Source: Closterium sp. Naga37s-1
Lineage: Eukaryota; Streptophyta; Zygnematophyceae; Desmidiales; Closteriaceae
Direction: 5' to 3'
DNA: 64,000 nt
Assembly (NCBI GenBank): GCA_947471745.1
Contig: CANJKZ010000008.1
Coordinates: forward strand, 2,396,001 to 2,460,000
In this document: one piece after another, positions 34,516-46,237 of the stretch
Layout of the letters: the number at the start of each line of letters is the position of its first letter
Numbering within the stretch: the stretch's first letter is position 1
Made by a program: the position numbers and the translations under genes
The notes under the pieces: model-generated
What the model was told of the DNA's origin: nothing
Databases searched by the model: none
Seen by the model: only the letters and a program-made list of their open reading frames with translations

Positions 34516-37500
34516 GGCCTAGAACAGTACAGAAACGCTGATGATCACAAGGCTGAAGTGCCTTGGTGAAGACATCAGCACTGTTGGCCTGAGAGGCCAC
34601 GTAGACAAGACGAAGCTGACCACGCTGCTGCAACTCTCAAGCAAGGAAGTAGCGCAGAGCGATGTGCTTCGTTCTGTGCTCCAGTCTGTTCTCCTGACAC
34701 AAGGCAATCATGGCCTTGTTGTCGACGTACAGAACTGGAGGAGAACGAGGCGGCTCGCCCAAGTCGGTCAGCAGGTAGGTGAGCCAGCGTAACTCCTGTG
34801 CAGCCATGGCCCCTGCGTAGATCTCAGCCTCACAACTGGAGCTGAGAACTGAAGACGAGCGGGTAGACCGCCACGAAACAGAGCCTGAGCCAAGGCTGAA
34901 GGTGTAACCCTGTGACGACCGCTGAGTAGCCAAGTCGTCAACCCAAGAAGCGTCTGCGTGACCAGTGAGGACAACTCGAGCCCGTCCTCCAAGCACGAGC
35001 CCCATGCCTGACGTACTGCACAAGTAGCGCATCACCCTCTTAGCGGCCTTCCAGTGCTCTGTTCGGTGTCTCTCGGGCGCAACGTAGCGAGCCAGGATGC
35101 TAAGAGGGTAAGCAAGGTCAGGACGAGTGCAGGTCATCAGGTACATGAGGCAGCCCACAAGCTCTGGATACGGGCCACTCGGCTCTACGGACTCATCCGA
35201 AGGCAGAGCTGAGAGCGAGTGACCGGTAGGCAGAGGAGTGGCCTGTGGCGAGGAGTACTCGAAGCGGAAGCGCTGAAGGACCTGCTGCACCATGTGTGAC
35301 TGAGTCAAGGTAATGGTGCGCCGTGCTCTATCCCGGGTGATCTGCAAGCCAAGATAGCTGCGCAACTCACCCAGGTCTGTGCACGTGTGTCTCTTCTGCA
35401 GCTCCAACTTCACGTGGGCGAGTCCCTCAGTGTCAGCAGTGGCAAAGACCAAGTCGTCGACGTACACGAGGATGTAGAACGGCGGTAGAGAAGTGTCGGT
35501 GCGTAGAAACAGTGACGGGTCAGCAGTAGAAGGTGCAAACCCAAGAGCCGCAAGAGTCGTCCTCAGTGTGTCGTGCCACTCGCGAGGCGCCTGGCGGAGA
35601 CCGTAGACTGGCGGCTGGAGGCTCCACTGGGTACCACCAGGAAACGACCTAGTGAAGCTAGGTGGGCGGCAAAGCCAGATCTCCTCGTGCAGGCTGCCCT
35701 ATAGGAAAGCAGTGCTGAAGTCAAGAGAGTGAAGCTCGTAGTCACGCTGAGCGGCGACGTGCAACAGAACCCGAAGGGTGGTCATCTTCGGGGTGGGGGA
35801 GAAGGTCTGGAAGAAGTCAACTCCCTGTTGCTGACTGAAGCCTCGTGCAGCGTAACGCGCCTTGAAGATAGGCGGAGAACCCGGCGGCCGCTTCACCCTG
35901 AAAATCCACATGCCACTGACGATGTTCACCCCAGGTGGGGGAACCTCGTCAACGTAGGTGCCTGTGGACTTCCAGGAAGCCATCTCTGCGTTCATGGCTG
36001 TCTGCCACTGAGAGGAGTAGGGACCCTTTATCGCCTCTGCGTAAGAGCGCGGGGTCGGGATGTCTAGTGCATCCAAGTCTCCCTCAGGTGCAATCAGCAT
36101 TTACACGAGATGAGGTACAGCAGCTGCAAAGCACTCGAAGTCCTCCTGCCTGTCCTTAAGGACGTCCGTGCCAAGAGCACACTCACCCCCGACTGACGGA
36201 GGACAGACAGACTCAGACTCAGCAACAAGACTAGCAGCGTAGTCAAGGCGACAGGCGGCAGCAAAGTCAACAAGCTCTGCAACTAGGGCAGACGCAGCAG
36301 TGGACTCAAACGAAGGGTCAGTGACAACAATGGCTAGAAGTCACGTGATAGTAGGACTGGCAGCACGAGCAAGGTCTGACGGCGGGTCAGGGACGTCAGG
36401 AAGAGAGGATGTAGGAAGAGACGGCAGAGGGACACGCTGTGGAGCAGTGGAAGGACGGAGTGCCATCTGGTGCGTGACTGGGACAGCAGGAGGACGCGGA
36501 CGCGGAACACGACGACCAGTGCGAACAGTGCGAACAGGCGACGTAGGACAAGACTCAGGCTCACGACACTCCGTAACACCCCTAGTCGGCCCAGAGTAAG
36601 GAGAGGGACCAGGCAGCGGAGAGGCTGGCTGTAACTGCGACTGCGACTGGTCAGGCGGTGGACACAGTAAGGGTGGAGTAGGACCAGTAGAAGGCGGGAG
36701 ACCAAGAACCTGCTGAAGGAGTGGAACGAAGTACGGCTGCGGCCGCGCAGGGCCTCCAGAACCAGCAGAGACAGCACCAGTACCCCCACCTCCAGGGTCT
36801 GCAGCTGCAGCAGCACCTCTAGCAGCAACAGCTCCAGCGCCTCCAGCTCCAACTCCTGCAGCATCACCAGCTCCAGCACCTCCAGCAGCTCCAGCTCCAG
36901 CAGCACCTCCAGTATCAACAGCTCCAGCTCCTCCAGCTCCAACTCCTGCAGCACCACCAGCTCCAGTACCTGCAGCAGCTCCAGCACCAACAGTACCTCC
37001 AGCAGCTCCAGCAACAGCAGCTCCAGTACCTCCAGTACGAGCACCTTCGGGACCAGCGACTCCAGCACCTCCAGCAGCTCCAGCACCAGTAGTACCTCCA
37101 GCAGCTCCAGCTCCAGCAGCTCTAGTACCTCCAGTACGAGCACCTCCGGCAGCTACAGCACCAGCAGGACCTCCAGCAGCTCCAGCTCCAGTAGCACCTC
37201 CAGCAGTAGGCCCCCCAGCTCCAGCAGCACGGCTACAGCGCCGAGCGTACCACCCGCGCAGCTGCTGTGGAGAGAGGGGCTCCCGCCGTGACAAAGCACC
37301 CGGAGGACCTCCAGACTCAGCACGCTCAGGCTCAGCACCCCCACGCTCAGCACCCCCAGACTCAGCACCCCCAGGCTCTGCACGCTCAGGCTCAGCACCC
37401 CCAGGCTCAGCACCCTCAGGCTCAACACCCCCAGGCCCCCCACCCGCAGGCTCAGCACTCCCAGGCGCAGCACCCCTAGCAGGACCAGAGTCGACAGCTA

Positions 37501-38626
37501 CCTCGACAGGCTCGACCAGGTCTACCTGAGACACACCTGAAGGAGCAGGACCCTGAGGGGGGAGGGGGTCTACCAGAGGAGGACCTGGTACGAGGAAGAG
37601 GGGCGGGGGAGGGAGCGGGGCTGTGCGGTAGGGGAAGAGACGGTAAAAGGGAACAGACTCGTCAAAGGTGACGTCCTGAGAGGGCAGGACACGGCGCGAG
37701 GTGGGGTGGTAAAACTGCCAGCCAGGCGCGTCCGGAGGAAAGCCAAGGAAGACACAGGGAACAGCGCAGGCGGAGAGCTTGTCCGCGGACGTATCACGGA
37801 CAAAGGCACGAGATCCCCAGACCCGGAACACCGACGCATCGCCAACCTCTCCCGTCCAACGCAGTGTCGGCGAAGTCTCCGGAACGGAGACACGGGGCCA
37901 GAGGTTGAGCTGATGCGCAGCGTATCGGACCGCAAACGGCCACAGAAAGTGGGGGGCAGCCGCATGGATCATGGAGGTACGAGCGACCTCCATGACCAAG
38001 CCAATGCGGCGCTCAGCAACCCCATTCTGCTGTGGAGAGGCCGGAAGCGTGAACGACTGCTCAATGCCCTCCCCACGACAAAAGTCCCTCAAGAGGTCGG
38101 AGGAAAACTCCCCACCTCTGTCAGAGTGCAGACGCAGGACAGGAAAGTCCGAGTGGAACCTCTCGCTGAGCTGGAGACGGGCAGCGCGGATCCAGTCGAT
38201 CAACACCTCAGTGACCTCACCCTTGCGGCGCAAGGGGAAGACTGTGGTGTAATGCGAGTAGTCGTCAACGACCAGCAGAAAGTAACGCTCGTGACCCTGT
38301 CCACGGACGCAGGCTGGGCCCCACACGTCCTTGTGGAGAGTCTGCAGGGGAGCCTCCGTCGGAGGGAACTCGGAGGAGTGAGGAGCGGCGCGCTGCCGTC
38401 CCTCGACGCAAGGAACGCAGGTAGGGGCAGGTCCCGATGGGAGGGGAGGGAGAGACCGTGGGAGACCAGAGACAAGGATACGGGAGGCCATACCTCGGAG
38501 ACAAGGCAGGGAGGGGTGACCAAGGCGGTGGTGCCAAAGGAGAGTCTCGTGTGACAGAGTACGACACGAGCAGGGGGCAGACTCCGGACCAGACCTGACA
38601 GTGAGCCCGACGGGGCCGCCGGACAC
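34516..38626 (-). pseudogene. Element I pol: integrase-linker-RT-RNase H
   Basis: One frame runs from 38626 to the RNase H end with four in-frame stops (about 36341, 36104, 35699, 34637). HHCC region LWHHRLGHPSLPCL with PTCVPCVEGRQ; integrase triad LHKDVWGP, LRLHSDRGGEFSS and QQNGVAERRIGLVMEVART; CVFLGFPPDAPGWQFYHP. A 400-residue linker of GGAEPE and AGAAGG-type repeats follows. RT: IVSGMWIFRVKRPPGSPP, LDFSTAFL, stop, GSLHEEIW, and YVDDLVFATADTEG. RNase H: LTGHADASWVDD, SSCEAEIYAGAMAAQ and LYVDNKAMIALC, stop at ARYFLA*. At least the stops at 35699 (CAG to TAG) and 34637 (CGA to TGA) are single C-to-T changes. Confidence 0.92.
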
Positions 38627-38970
38627 AGCAAAACCGTGGAGGAGTGCGCAAGGACTGGGCCCCCAGAGGGGTCCGCCAGGGAGACTGCAACCGGCCGACC
38701 GAGCGACGTGAGTGTGGTGCTGTCGCGAAAGAAGGAGCGGGAAGCACCTGAGTCAAGTGTGAAGGTGTGCAAGGCCTCACCAGGCGCAGTACCAGAGAGA
38801 GCAGACTCACCAGCACCTGGAGCAGCAGACTCACTAGCACCTGGAGCAGCAGACTCACTAGCACCTAGAGCAGCAGCCTCAATGCCCGGGTCGGGCGGAA
38901 CACACAGGTAACAGTCACCCTCAGCACTATCAGTCACAGCATACATGGCAGCAAGGATAGCATCGAAATC
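38200..38970 (-). pseudogene. Element I protease region with deletion
   Basis: Frame shared with gag: DFDAILAAMYAVTDSAEGD, then LHTFTLDSGASRSFFRDS (protease DSGA), RPVAVSLADPSGGPVLAHSS and CPAAPSGSLSGL. At about 38600 it passes directly to the GAG-pre-integrase region in another frame. Compared with element K it lacks the stretch YLPSFSTNLVAGSALQDG through RQPGSDLYTLTTE, a deletion of roughly 180 bases that also shifts the frame. Confidence 0.85.
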
Positions 38971-40229
38971 AAGATCAAAGATAGCAACATCAGACTTAGG
39001 CAGATCACCCCAGCGAGGGAGCTCAACGGCGTCAGGAAACTGGGCGCGCCAGGCGTCTGTCAGGCGACCGAAACAGCACTGCGTAGTGTGTGGCAGTCCG
39101 CACGTCTCCCCATGGCGCCCGCCAGTGCGGAGAACGTAAGTGTAGGGACCAGCACCCCCAGACCTCCCACGCCCAGCGTACCATTCAGGAAGCTGCTGGG
39201 GTGACAGGGTCTCACGGGAACGCGGCTGCTGCTGGCGCTGGCTACCGCCAGAGCCTCCACGCTGCGCGGCTCCACCTCAACCAGCACCACCGCCGCCGCC
39301 ACCTCCACTGCCGCTGCCGCTGCCTCCACCGCCGCTGCCGCTGCCTCCACCACCTCCACCGCTGCCACTGACCGCCCCACTCCCGCCACCACCCCCACCA
39401 CCACCGCCTCCCCCGCCGTCCCCTCCACCACCCTTGCCCCCCTTGCCCTTGCCGCTGCGGCGCCTCCCACTAGGAGCAGACGCAGCCCCGTCCTCCTCAG
39501 TGCCAACGAGGTCGACAGCAGCAGCAGAAGCAATAGAGGGCAGAAGGGGAACGGGGGAACACCCCTCAAAGAAAGGGGCGCGAGGGTCGCCACGAGAAGC
39601 ACCTACAGCAACTGTGCTCTTGTCAGCTGCAGTGAGGCGCTCCTCTAGCAGGTCGACGGTGAGCTCGGTGGGGCAAAGGGAGAGAAAGTGGTCCCTGACT
39701 GAGCAAAGAGAGTTAGGGAGACGGGTGACTAGGTAGAAGAGGGTGATGTACATGGGGGGGGGGGGGGGTTCTTGGCGCAGAACTCGGAGGGAAGTGCAGC
39801 GCGGTAGTGGGCGTCACTAGTGCGGAGGTGAGTAATGAGGTCAGCATCTATGGGAAAGGCGGCCAGGTCAGGGAACAGGTACGGCAGCATGATGCGACTG
39901 AGGGCAGCAGTGGCAGGGGAGGAGTAGCGCGCTACGACAGCGTCATACAAAGACTTAGCAGTCTTGTACTGGCCAAAGTGTGCGCGCTCAGCAGACGACA
40001 GGTGACTACGAACAGCAAGGTGAGCAACAACGTCACGAGTAGTCCACTGCGAGCGAACCGTACTGTCAACAGTGGCAGCAGGTGCAGCAGAGACGCCGGA
40101 CGTGTGATCGAAAAGCGAGACTCCGTCCCTAGAGTCGCACTGAAGAAAGAGCTGCAGGTCATCTACCCAAACGTCGAAGTCAACCGCACGACCCTCAGCA
40201 TCAAAGGTAAGAACATTAGGGCTAGCCAT
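38971..40229 (-). pseudogene. Element I gag
   Basis: Starts MASPNVLTFDAEGRAVDFDV at 40229: capsid-like copia gag (SLFDHTSGVSAAPAA, YDAVVARYSSPATAALSRI, LPYLFPDLAAFP). The frame is lost at a G run (about 39755-39769) and resumes from 39753: MYITLFYLVTRLPNSLCSVR, LTVDLLEERLTAADKSTVAV and FFEGCSPVPLLPSIASAAAV, then a Gly-rich tail and a TGA near 39277 (CGA in relatives). Beyond it come GETCGLPHTTQCCFGRLTDAW and WGDLPKSDVAIFDLDFDAI. There is no standard CCHC knuckle; a Cys/His cluster (CGLPHTTQCC) holds its place. Confidence 0.85.
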
Positions 40230-40960
40230 GGCGGCAGTAGCAGCAGTAGCAGCAGAAGCAGCAGAAACAGCAGTAACAGCTGCAGTAGCAGGGGCAACGC
40301 GGCTCAGTAGGGCTGGGCGGCGCGGCTCGGCAGGGCGGCGCAGCTCTGTAGGGCGGCGCGGCTCGGCTGGGCGGCGCGGCTCGGCAGGCAGGCGGGCGCT
40401 TACCAGGGGCGGGTGCGGGGCAGGGCCGCAGCTGGCGGGTAGGTCAGGGCCGCGACGGGGCGGCGGTAGGGCAGGGCCGCGACGAGGCGGCAGCAGGGCA
40501 GGGCCGCAACACGGCGGCTGCAGGGCAGGGCCGCGACTGGGCGGCGGCAGGGCAGGGCCGCGACGGGGCGGCGGTAGAGCAGGGCCGCGACAAGCGGCTG
40601 AGGGCAGGGCCGCGAAAGGTGGCAGCAGGGCAGGGCCGCAACGGGCGGCGAGGTCAGGGCCGCAACTGAGGCGGCAGGGCAGGGCCGCGACGGGCGGCTA
40701 GATCAGGCCGCGACGGGCGGCTAGGTCAGGCCGCGACGGGCGGCGACAGGGCAGGGCCGCGACGGGCGGCAAGGTCAGGGCCACGACGGGCCGTTAGGGC
40801 AGGGCCGCGACGGGCCGGGAGGGCAGGGCCGCGACGGGCGGCAGTAGGGCAGGGCGCGCGACGGCGTAGGTGAGGCAGGCGCGAGACGCGCTTCGGGCAG
40901 GGCAGGAAAAACAAATTTATCGTGGTGGGCCCTAAAAAAAACGTTCCCACTAGGGAACCT
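40230..40960 (-). other. Element I 5' leader with GC-rich tandem repeats
   Basis: 40230-40290 is a GCAGTA-type short repeat just ahead of the gag start. 40310-40900 consists of degenerate repeats around GGGCAGGGCCGCGACGGGCGGC (19-45-bp periods), giving false frames rich in Gly/Arg/Ala. GGGCCCACC (minus strand) lies at about 40925-40933, with a perfect hairpin GTTCCC-TAGT-GGGAAC between it and the PBS. No gene is supported. Confidence 0.7.
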
Positions 40961-40972
40961 GTTCTGAAACCA
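40961..40972 (-). promoter_or_regulatory. Element I primer-binding site
   Basis: Minus strand TGGTTTCAGAAC, directly adjacent to the 5' LTR. It agrees at 10 of 12 positions with the tRNA-iMet complement TGGTATCAGAGC. Confidence 0.8.
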
Positions 40973-41105
40973 TGTCAGAAAATGAGAAGGAAAGAATGAC
41001 TAGAAAGAGAGCAGTACAAGGTTTGTATAGGCAAAACCTAATTTGGGCTGTACCCCATAAGAAGTGCCCCACTACAGCCTAGAGCATATATGCATAGTTC
41101 TGACA
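40973..41105 (-). repeat. Element I 5' LTR (133 bp)
   Basis: Pair of 34131-34263; TG...CA ends; followed by TSD AATAA at 41106-41110. The short length is near the lower limit for copia LTRs. Confidence 0.95.
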
Positions 41106-42154
41106 AATAACGCACTTACTCTCAGTACCAACCACATGGGTAAGTAACGCACTTACTCTTAGTACCAACCACGTAGGTAAGTAACGCACTTACTCTTAGT
41201 ACCAACCACATGGGTAAGTAATGAACTTACTCTTAGTATCAACTACATGGGTAAGTAATGCACTTACTCTTAGTACCAACTACATTGGTAAGTAACGCAC
41301 TTACTCGCAGTACCAATCACATGGGTAAGTTATGCACTTACTCTTAGTACCAACCACATGGGTAAGTAACGCACTTACACTTATTACCAACCACATGGGT
41401 AAGTAACGCACTAACTCTTAGTACCAACCACATATGTAAGTAAAGCACTTACTCTTAGTACCAACCACATGGGTAAGCAACGCACTTACTCTTAGTACAA
41501 ACTTCATTGGTAAATAACGCACTTACTCTCATTACCAACCACATGGGTAAGGAACGCACTCACTCTTAGTACCAACCACATTGGTAAGTAACGCACTTAA
41601 TCTCATTACCAATCACATGGGTGAATTATGCACTTACTCTTAGTACCAACCACATCGGTAAGCAACGCATTTACTCTTAGTACCAACCACATGGGTAAGT
41701 AACACACTTACTTTCATTACCAACCACATAGGTAAGTTATGCACTTACTCTTAGCGACAACCACATCGGTAAGTAACGCACTTATGCTTATAATCAACCA
41801 CATGGTTAAGTAACACACAAACTTTTAGTACCAACCACACGGGTAAGTAACTCATTAACTCTTAGTACCAACGACATGGGTAAGTAACACACTTACTCTT
41901 AGTACCAACTACATTGGTAAGTAACGCACTTACTCTCAGTACCAATCATATGGGTAAGTTACGCACTTACTCTTAGTACCAACCACATCGGTAAGTAACG
42001 CATTTACTCTTAGTACCAACCACATGGGTAAGTAACGCACTTACTCTCAGTACCAACCACAGTGGTAAGCAACGCACTTAACTTAATACCAACCACATGG
42101 GTAAGTAACGCACTTACTCTTATTACCAACCACGTGGGTAAGTAACGCACTAAC
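41106..42154 (+). repeat. 37-bp satellite, block between elements I and K
   Basis: About 28 monomers, with several variants shared with the main array (CACGTAGG, GACAACCACATCGG, AACTACATTGG). It is the satellite left between the two copia insertions; its left end carries TSD AATAA and its right end TSD CTAAC (42150-42154). Confidence 0.95.
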
Positions 42155-42281
42155 TGTCAGAATGAGTGAAGTGGTTGGACTAGGAAGAATGAGAGTACAA
42201 GTACAAAACACTAGAGCAATGTACCCCCTAGAGGCTAACCCAATTGTAGCCTACAAACTATAACACATATAATGTTTGACA
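42155..42281 (-). repeat. Element K 3' LTR (127 bp)
   Basis: TGTCAGAATGAGTG...AATGTTTGACA, adjacent to the polypurine tract (42285-42305). It differs from 49739-49864 at a few positions only, so insertion is fairly recent. Confidence 0.95.
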
Positions 42282-42504
42282 CACCCCCATAGGCAAAGTG
42301 GGGGAGAGCTAGGGGTCACAAGACCAGTCAAAGCAAAGCAAGCTCAGGGTGGATCTCAAGGATACCACACAAATTCCGAGCACAAGCAAGCGGTCACAAG
42401 ACCAGTTCACATGCAGTTTGATAATATAACAAGAGATACAGTGATCACAACCTAGCAAGTATAAGCATGCAGGCATATATATAGAGATCACAGTACAAAT
42501 AGAG

Positions 42505-45500
42505 TCAAGAAGTGAGCAAGTGAGGGACAGTAGGCACAAGGCCTAGAACAGTACAGAAACGCTGATGATCACAAGGCTGAAGCGCCTTGGTGAACACATC
42601 AGCAGTGTTGGCCCGAGTGGCCACGTAAGTAAGACGAAGCTGACCACGCTGCTGCAACTCTCGAGCAAGGAAGTAGCGCAGAGCGATGTGCTTCGTTATG
42701 TGCTCCAGTCTGTGCTCCTGACACAAGGCAATGGCGGCCTTGTTGTCGACGTACAGCACTGGAGGAGAACGAGGCCGCTCTCCCAGGTCAGTCAGCAGGT
42801 AGGTGAGCCAGCGTAACTCCTGTGCAGCCATGGCTGTGGCGTAGATCTCAGCCTCACAACTGGAGCTGAGAACTGAAGACGAGCGTGTAGAACGCCAAGA
42901 GACTGAACCAGAGCCAAGACTGAAGGTGTAACCCTGAGACGACCGCTGCGTAGCCTGGTCGTCAGCCCAAGAAGCGTCTGAGTGCCCTGTGAGGACAACC
43001 CGAGTCCGTCCTCCAAGCACAAGCCCCATGCCCGACGTACTGCACAAGTAGCGCAACACCCTCTTAGCGGCATCCATGTGCTCCTTCCGGTGACGGCCAG
43101 GAGCGACATAGCATGCTAGGATGCCAAGAGGGTATGCAAGGTCAGGTCGAGTGCAGGTCATCAGGTACATGAGGCAGCCCACAAGCTCTGGATACGGGCC
43201 ACTCGGCTCTACGGACTCATCCGAAGGCAGAGCTGAGAGCGAGTGACCGGTAGGCAGAGGAGTGGGCTGAGGCGAGGAGTACGTGAAGCGGAAGCGCTGA
43301 AGGACCTGCTGCACCATGTGTGACTGAGTCAAGGTGATGGTGCGCTGTGCTCTGTCCCGGGTGATCCGCAAGCCAAGATAGCTTGTCAGCTCACCCAGGT
43401 CTGTGCACGTGTGTCTCTTCTGCACCTAAGAAGCGTCTGCGTGACCAGTGAGGACAACTCGAGCCCGTCCTCCAAGCACGAGCCCCATGCCTGACGTACT
43501 GCACAAGTAGCGCATCACCCTCTTAGCGGCCTTCCAGTGCTCTGGTCGGTGTCTCTCGGGCGCAACGTAGCGAGCCAGGATGCTAAGAGGGTAAGCAAGG
43601 TCAGGACGAGTGCAGGTCATCAGGTACATGAGGCAGCCCACAAGCTCTTGATACGGGCCACTCGGCTCTACGAACTCATCCGAAGGCAGAGCTGAGAGCG
43701 AGTGACCGGTAGGCAGAGGAGTGGCCTGTGGCGAGGAGTACTCGAAGCGGAAGCGCTGAAGGACCTGCTGCACCATGTGTGACTGAGTCAAGGTAATGGT
43801 GCGCCGTGCTCTATCCCGGGTGATCTGCAAGCCAAGATAGCTGCGCAGCTCACCCAGGTCTGTGCACGTGTGTCTCTTCTGCAGCTTCGACTTCACGTGG
43901 GCGAGTGCCTCAGTGTCAGCAGTAGCAAAGACCAAGTCGTCTACGTATATGAGAACGTAGAACGGCGGCAGAGTGGTGTCGGTGCGTAGAAACAGCGACG
44001 GGTCAGCAGTAGAAGGAGCAAACCCAAGAGCAGCAAGAGTAGTCCTCAGTGTGTCGTGCCACTCACGGGGTGCCTGGCGGAGACCGTAGACTGGCCGCCG
44101 GAGGCTCCACTGGGTACGAGGAGGGAACGACCCAGTGAAGCCAGGTGGGCGGCGCAGCCAAATCTCCTCGTGCAGGCTGCCCTGTAGGAACGCAGTGCTG
44201 AAGTCAAGAGAGTGGAGCTCGTAGTCACGCTGAGCGGCGACGTGCAGCAGAACCCGAAGAGTGGTCATCTTCGAGGTCGGGGAGAAGGTCTGGAAGAAGT
44301 CAACTCCCTCTCGCTAACTGAAGCCTCGTGCAACGTAACGCGCCTTGAAGACAGGCGGAGAACCCGGCGGCCGCTTCACCCTGAAAATCCACATGCCACT
44401 GACGATGTTCGCCCCAGGTGGGGGAACCTCGTCGACGTAGGTGCCTGTGGACTTCCAGGAAGCCATCTCTGCGTCCATGGCTGTCTGCCACTGAGAGGAG
44501 TAGGGACCCTCCATCGCCTCTGCGTAAGAGCGTGGGGTCGGGATGTCTGGTGCATCCGGGTCTCCCTCAGGGGCAATCAGCATGGACACGAGATGAGGTA
44601 AAGCAGCGGCAAAGCACTCAAACTCCTCCTGTCTGTCCTCAAGGACGTCCGTGCCAAGAGCACACTCACCCCCGACGGACGGAGGACAGACAGACTCAGA
44701 CTCAGCAACAAGGCTAGCAGCGTAGTCTAGACGACAGGCGGCAGCAAAGTCAACAAGCTCAGCGACTAGAGCAGACGCAGCAGAGGACTCAAAGGAAGGG
44801 TCAGTGACAGCAGTGGCGAGGAGACGCGTGACAGTAGGACTGGCAGCACGAAGGGAGTCAGACGGTGGGTCAGCAACGCCAGGAAGAGAGGACGCAGGAG
44901 GAGACGGCAGAGGGACACGCTGTGGAGCAGTGGAAGGATGCAGGTTCATATAGTGAGTGCCAAGGACAGGAGGAGGACGCTGACGCGGAGCACGACGACC
45001 AGTGCGGACAGCGCGGACAGGCGACTCTGGACATGACTCTGGCGACTCTGGACGAGACTCAGGCGACGGAGGACGAGACTCAGGCTCACGACGCTCCGTA
45101 AGACTACTCGTCGGCGCAGTGTAAGGAGAAGGACCAGGCAGCGGAGAGGCTGGCTGTAACTGTGACTGCGACTGGACAGGCGGTGGACTCAGTAGGGGAG
45201 GAGTAGGACCAGGAGAGGGCGGGAGGCCAAGAACCTGCTGAAGGAGCGGAACGTAGTACGGCCGCGGCCGCGCAGCTCCTCCTGAACCAGCAGAGACAGC
45301 ACCAGCGCCCTCAGCTCCAGGGTCTCCAGCTACACCTCCCGGAGCACCAGTACCTCCAGGACGAGCACCTCCAGGACCAGCGGCTCCAGCAGCTCCAGCA
45401 CCAGCAGCACCTCCAGCAGCACCAGCACCAGCAGCACCTCCAGCAGCACCACCAGCAGCTCCAGCACCAGCAGCACCTCCAGCAGCACCAGCACCAGCAG

Positions 45501-46041
45501 CACCTCCAGCAGCACCTCCAGCAGCTCCAGCACCAGCAGCACCAGCTCCAGCAGAACCCCCAGTCCCAGCAGCTCCAGTACCGCCTGTACGAGCACCTCC
45601 AGGACCAGAGGCTCCAGCACCTCCAGGAGCTCCAGCAGCACCTCCAGAAGCAGTAGTGCCTCCAGCACCAGCAGTGCCTCCAGCAGCTCCAGCACCAACA
45701 GCAGCTCTAGCTCCAGGGTCCGCGACACCAGTAGCGCCACTCCGGAGACTGCAGCGCCGAGCGTACCACTCTCGGAGCCACTGGGGAGAGGGCGGCTCCC
45801 GACGAGAAGGGGAACCACGAGCACCAGCTCCAGCAGCACCCCTAGCTCCAGAAGCGCCCTTCCTGAGGCCGCAGTACTGCAAGTACCACTCCCGCAGCTG
45901 CTGTGAGGAGGGAGCGCCTCCAGGTGCAGCACGGTCAGTCGCAGCACCCTCTGGCTCAGTACCCTCAGACGTAGCACTCTCAGGCTCAGCACCCCCAGGC
46001 TCAGCACCCCCAGACTCAGCACCCCCAGACTCCGTACCCAC
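42505..46041 (-). pseudogene. Element K linker, RT and RNase H with internal duplication
   Basis: One frame from 46041: linker of GGAEPE, PGAAGG-like and AGAAGG repeats, ALGTDVLEDRQEEFECFAAA, IVSGMWIFRVKRPPGSPPV and VARGFS, then TAG at 44314-44316, REGVDFFQTF, catalytic VLIYVDDLVFATADTEAL, HTCTDLGELRSYLGLQITRD through VVLTGHADAS. A TAG at 43426-43428 marks a junction, after which VQKRHTCTDLGELTSYLGLR starts the connection region again and runs on to RNase H (SSSCEAEIYATAMAAQ, LYVDNKAAIALC, ANTADVFTKALQPCDHQRF). Repeat distance is 459 bases. The two copies differ in sequence, so the join links two subfamilies. Confidence 0.92.
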
Positions 46042-46237
46042 AGGCTCCGCACCCCCAGGCTCCGCAACCCCAGGCTCCGCACCCCAGGCTCAGCACCCCA
46101 AGGCTCCGCACCCCCAGGCTCAGCACCCCCAGGCTCAGCACCCCTAGCAGGACGAGAGTCGACAGCTACCTCGACAGGCTCAACCGGGTCTACCTGGGAC
46201 ACACCTGAGGGAGCGGCACCCTGAGGGGGGAGGGGGT

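Larger units (their letters stand above)
34131..41105 (-). mobile_element. Full-length Ty1/copia element I in satellite (TSD AATAA)
   Basis: Two 133-bp LTRs (34131-34263 and 40973-41105; TGTCAG...TTCTGACA) bound an interior with PBS, leader, gag, protease, integrase, RT, RNase H and polypurine tract, all on the minus strand. AATAA flanks both sides (34126-34130 and 41106-41110), a 5-bp duplication as expected for copia. Both flanks are 37-bp satellite, and joining them restores a normal satellite variant (GGTAAATAACGCACTTAC). Multiple stops and frameshifts make it non-autonomous now. Confidence 0.97.
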
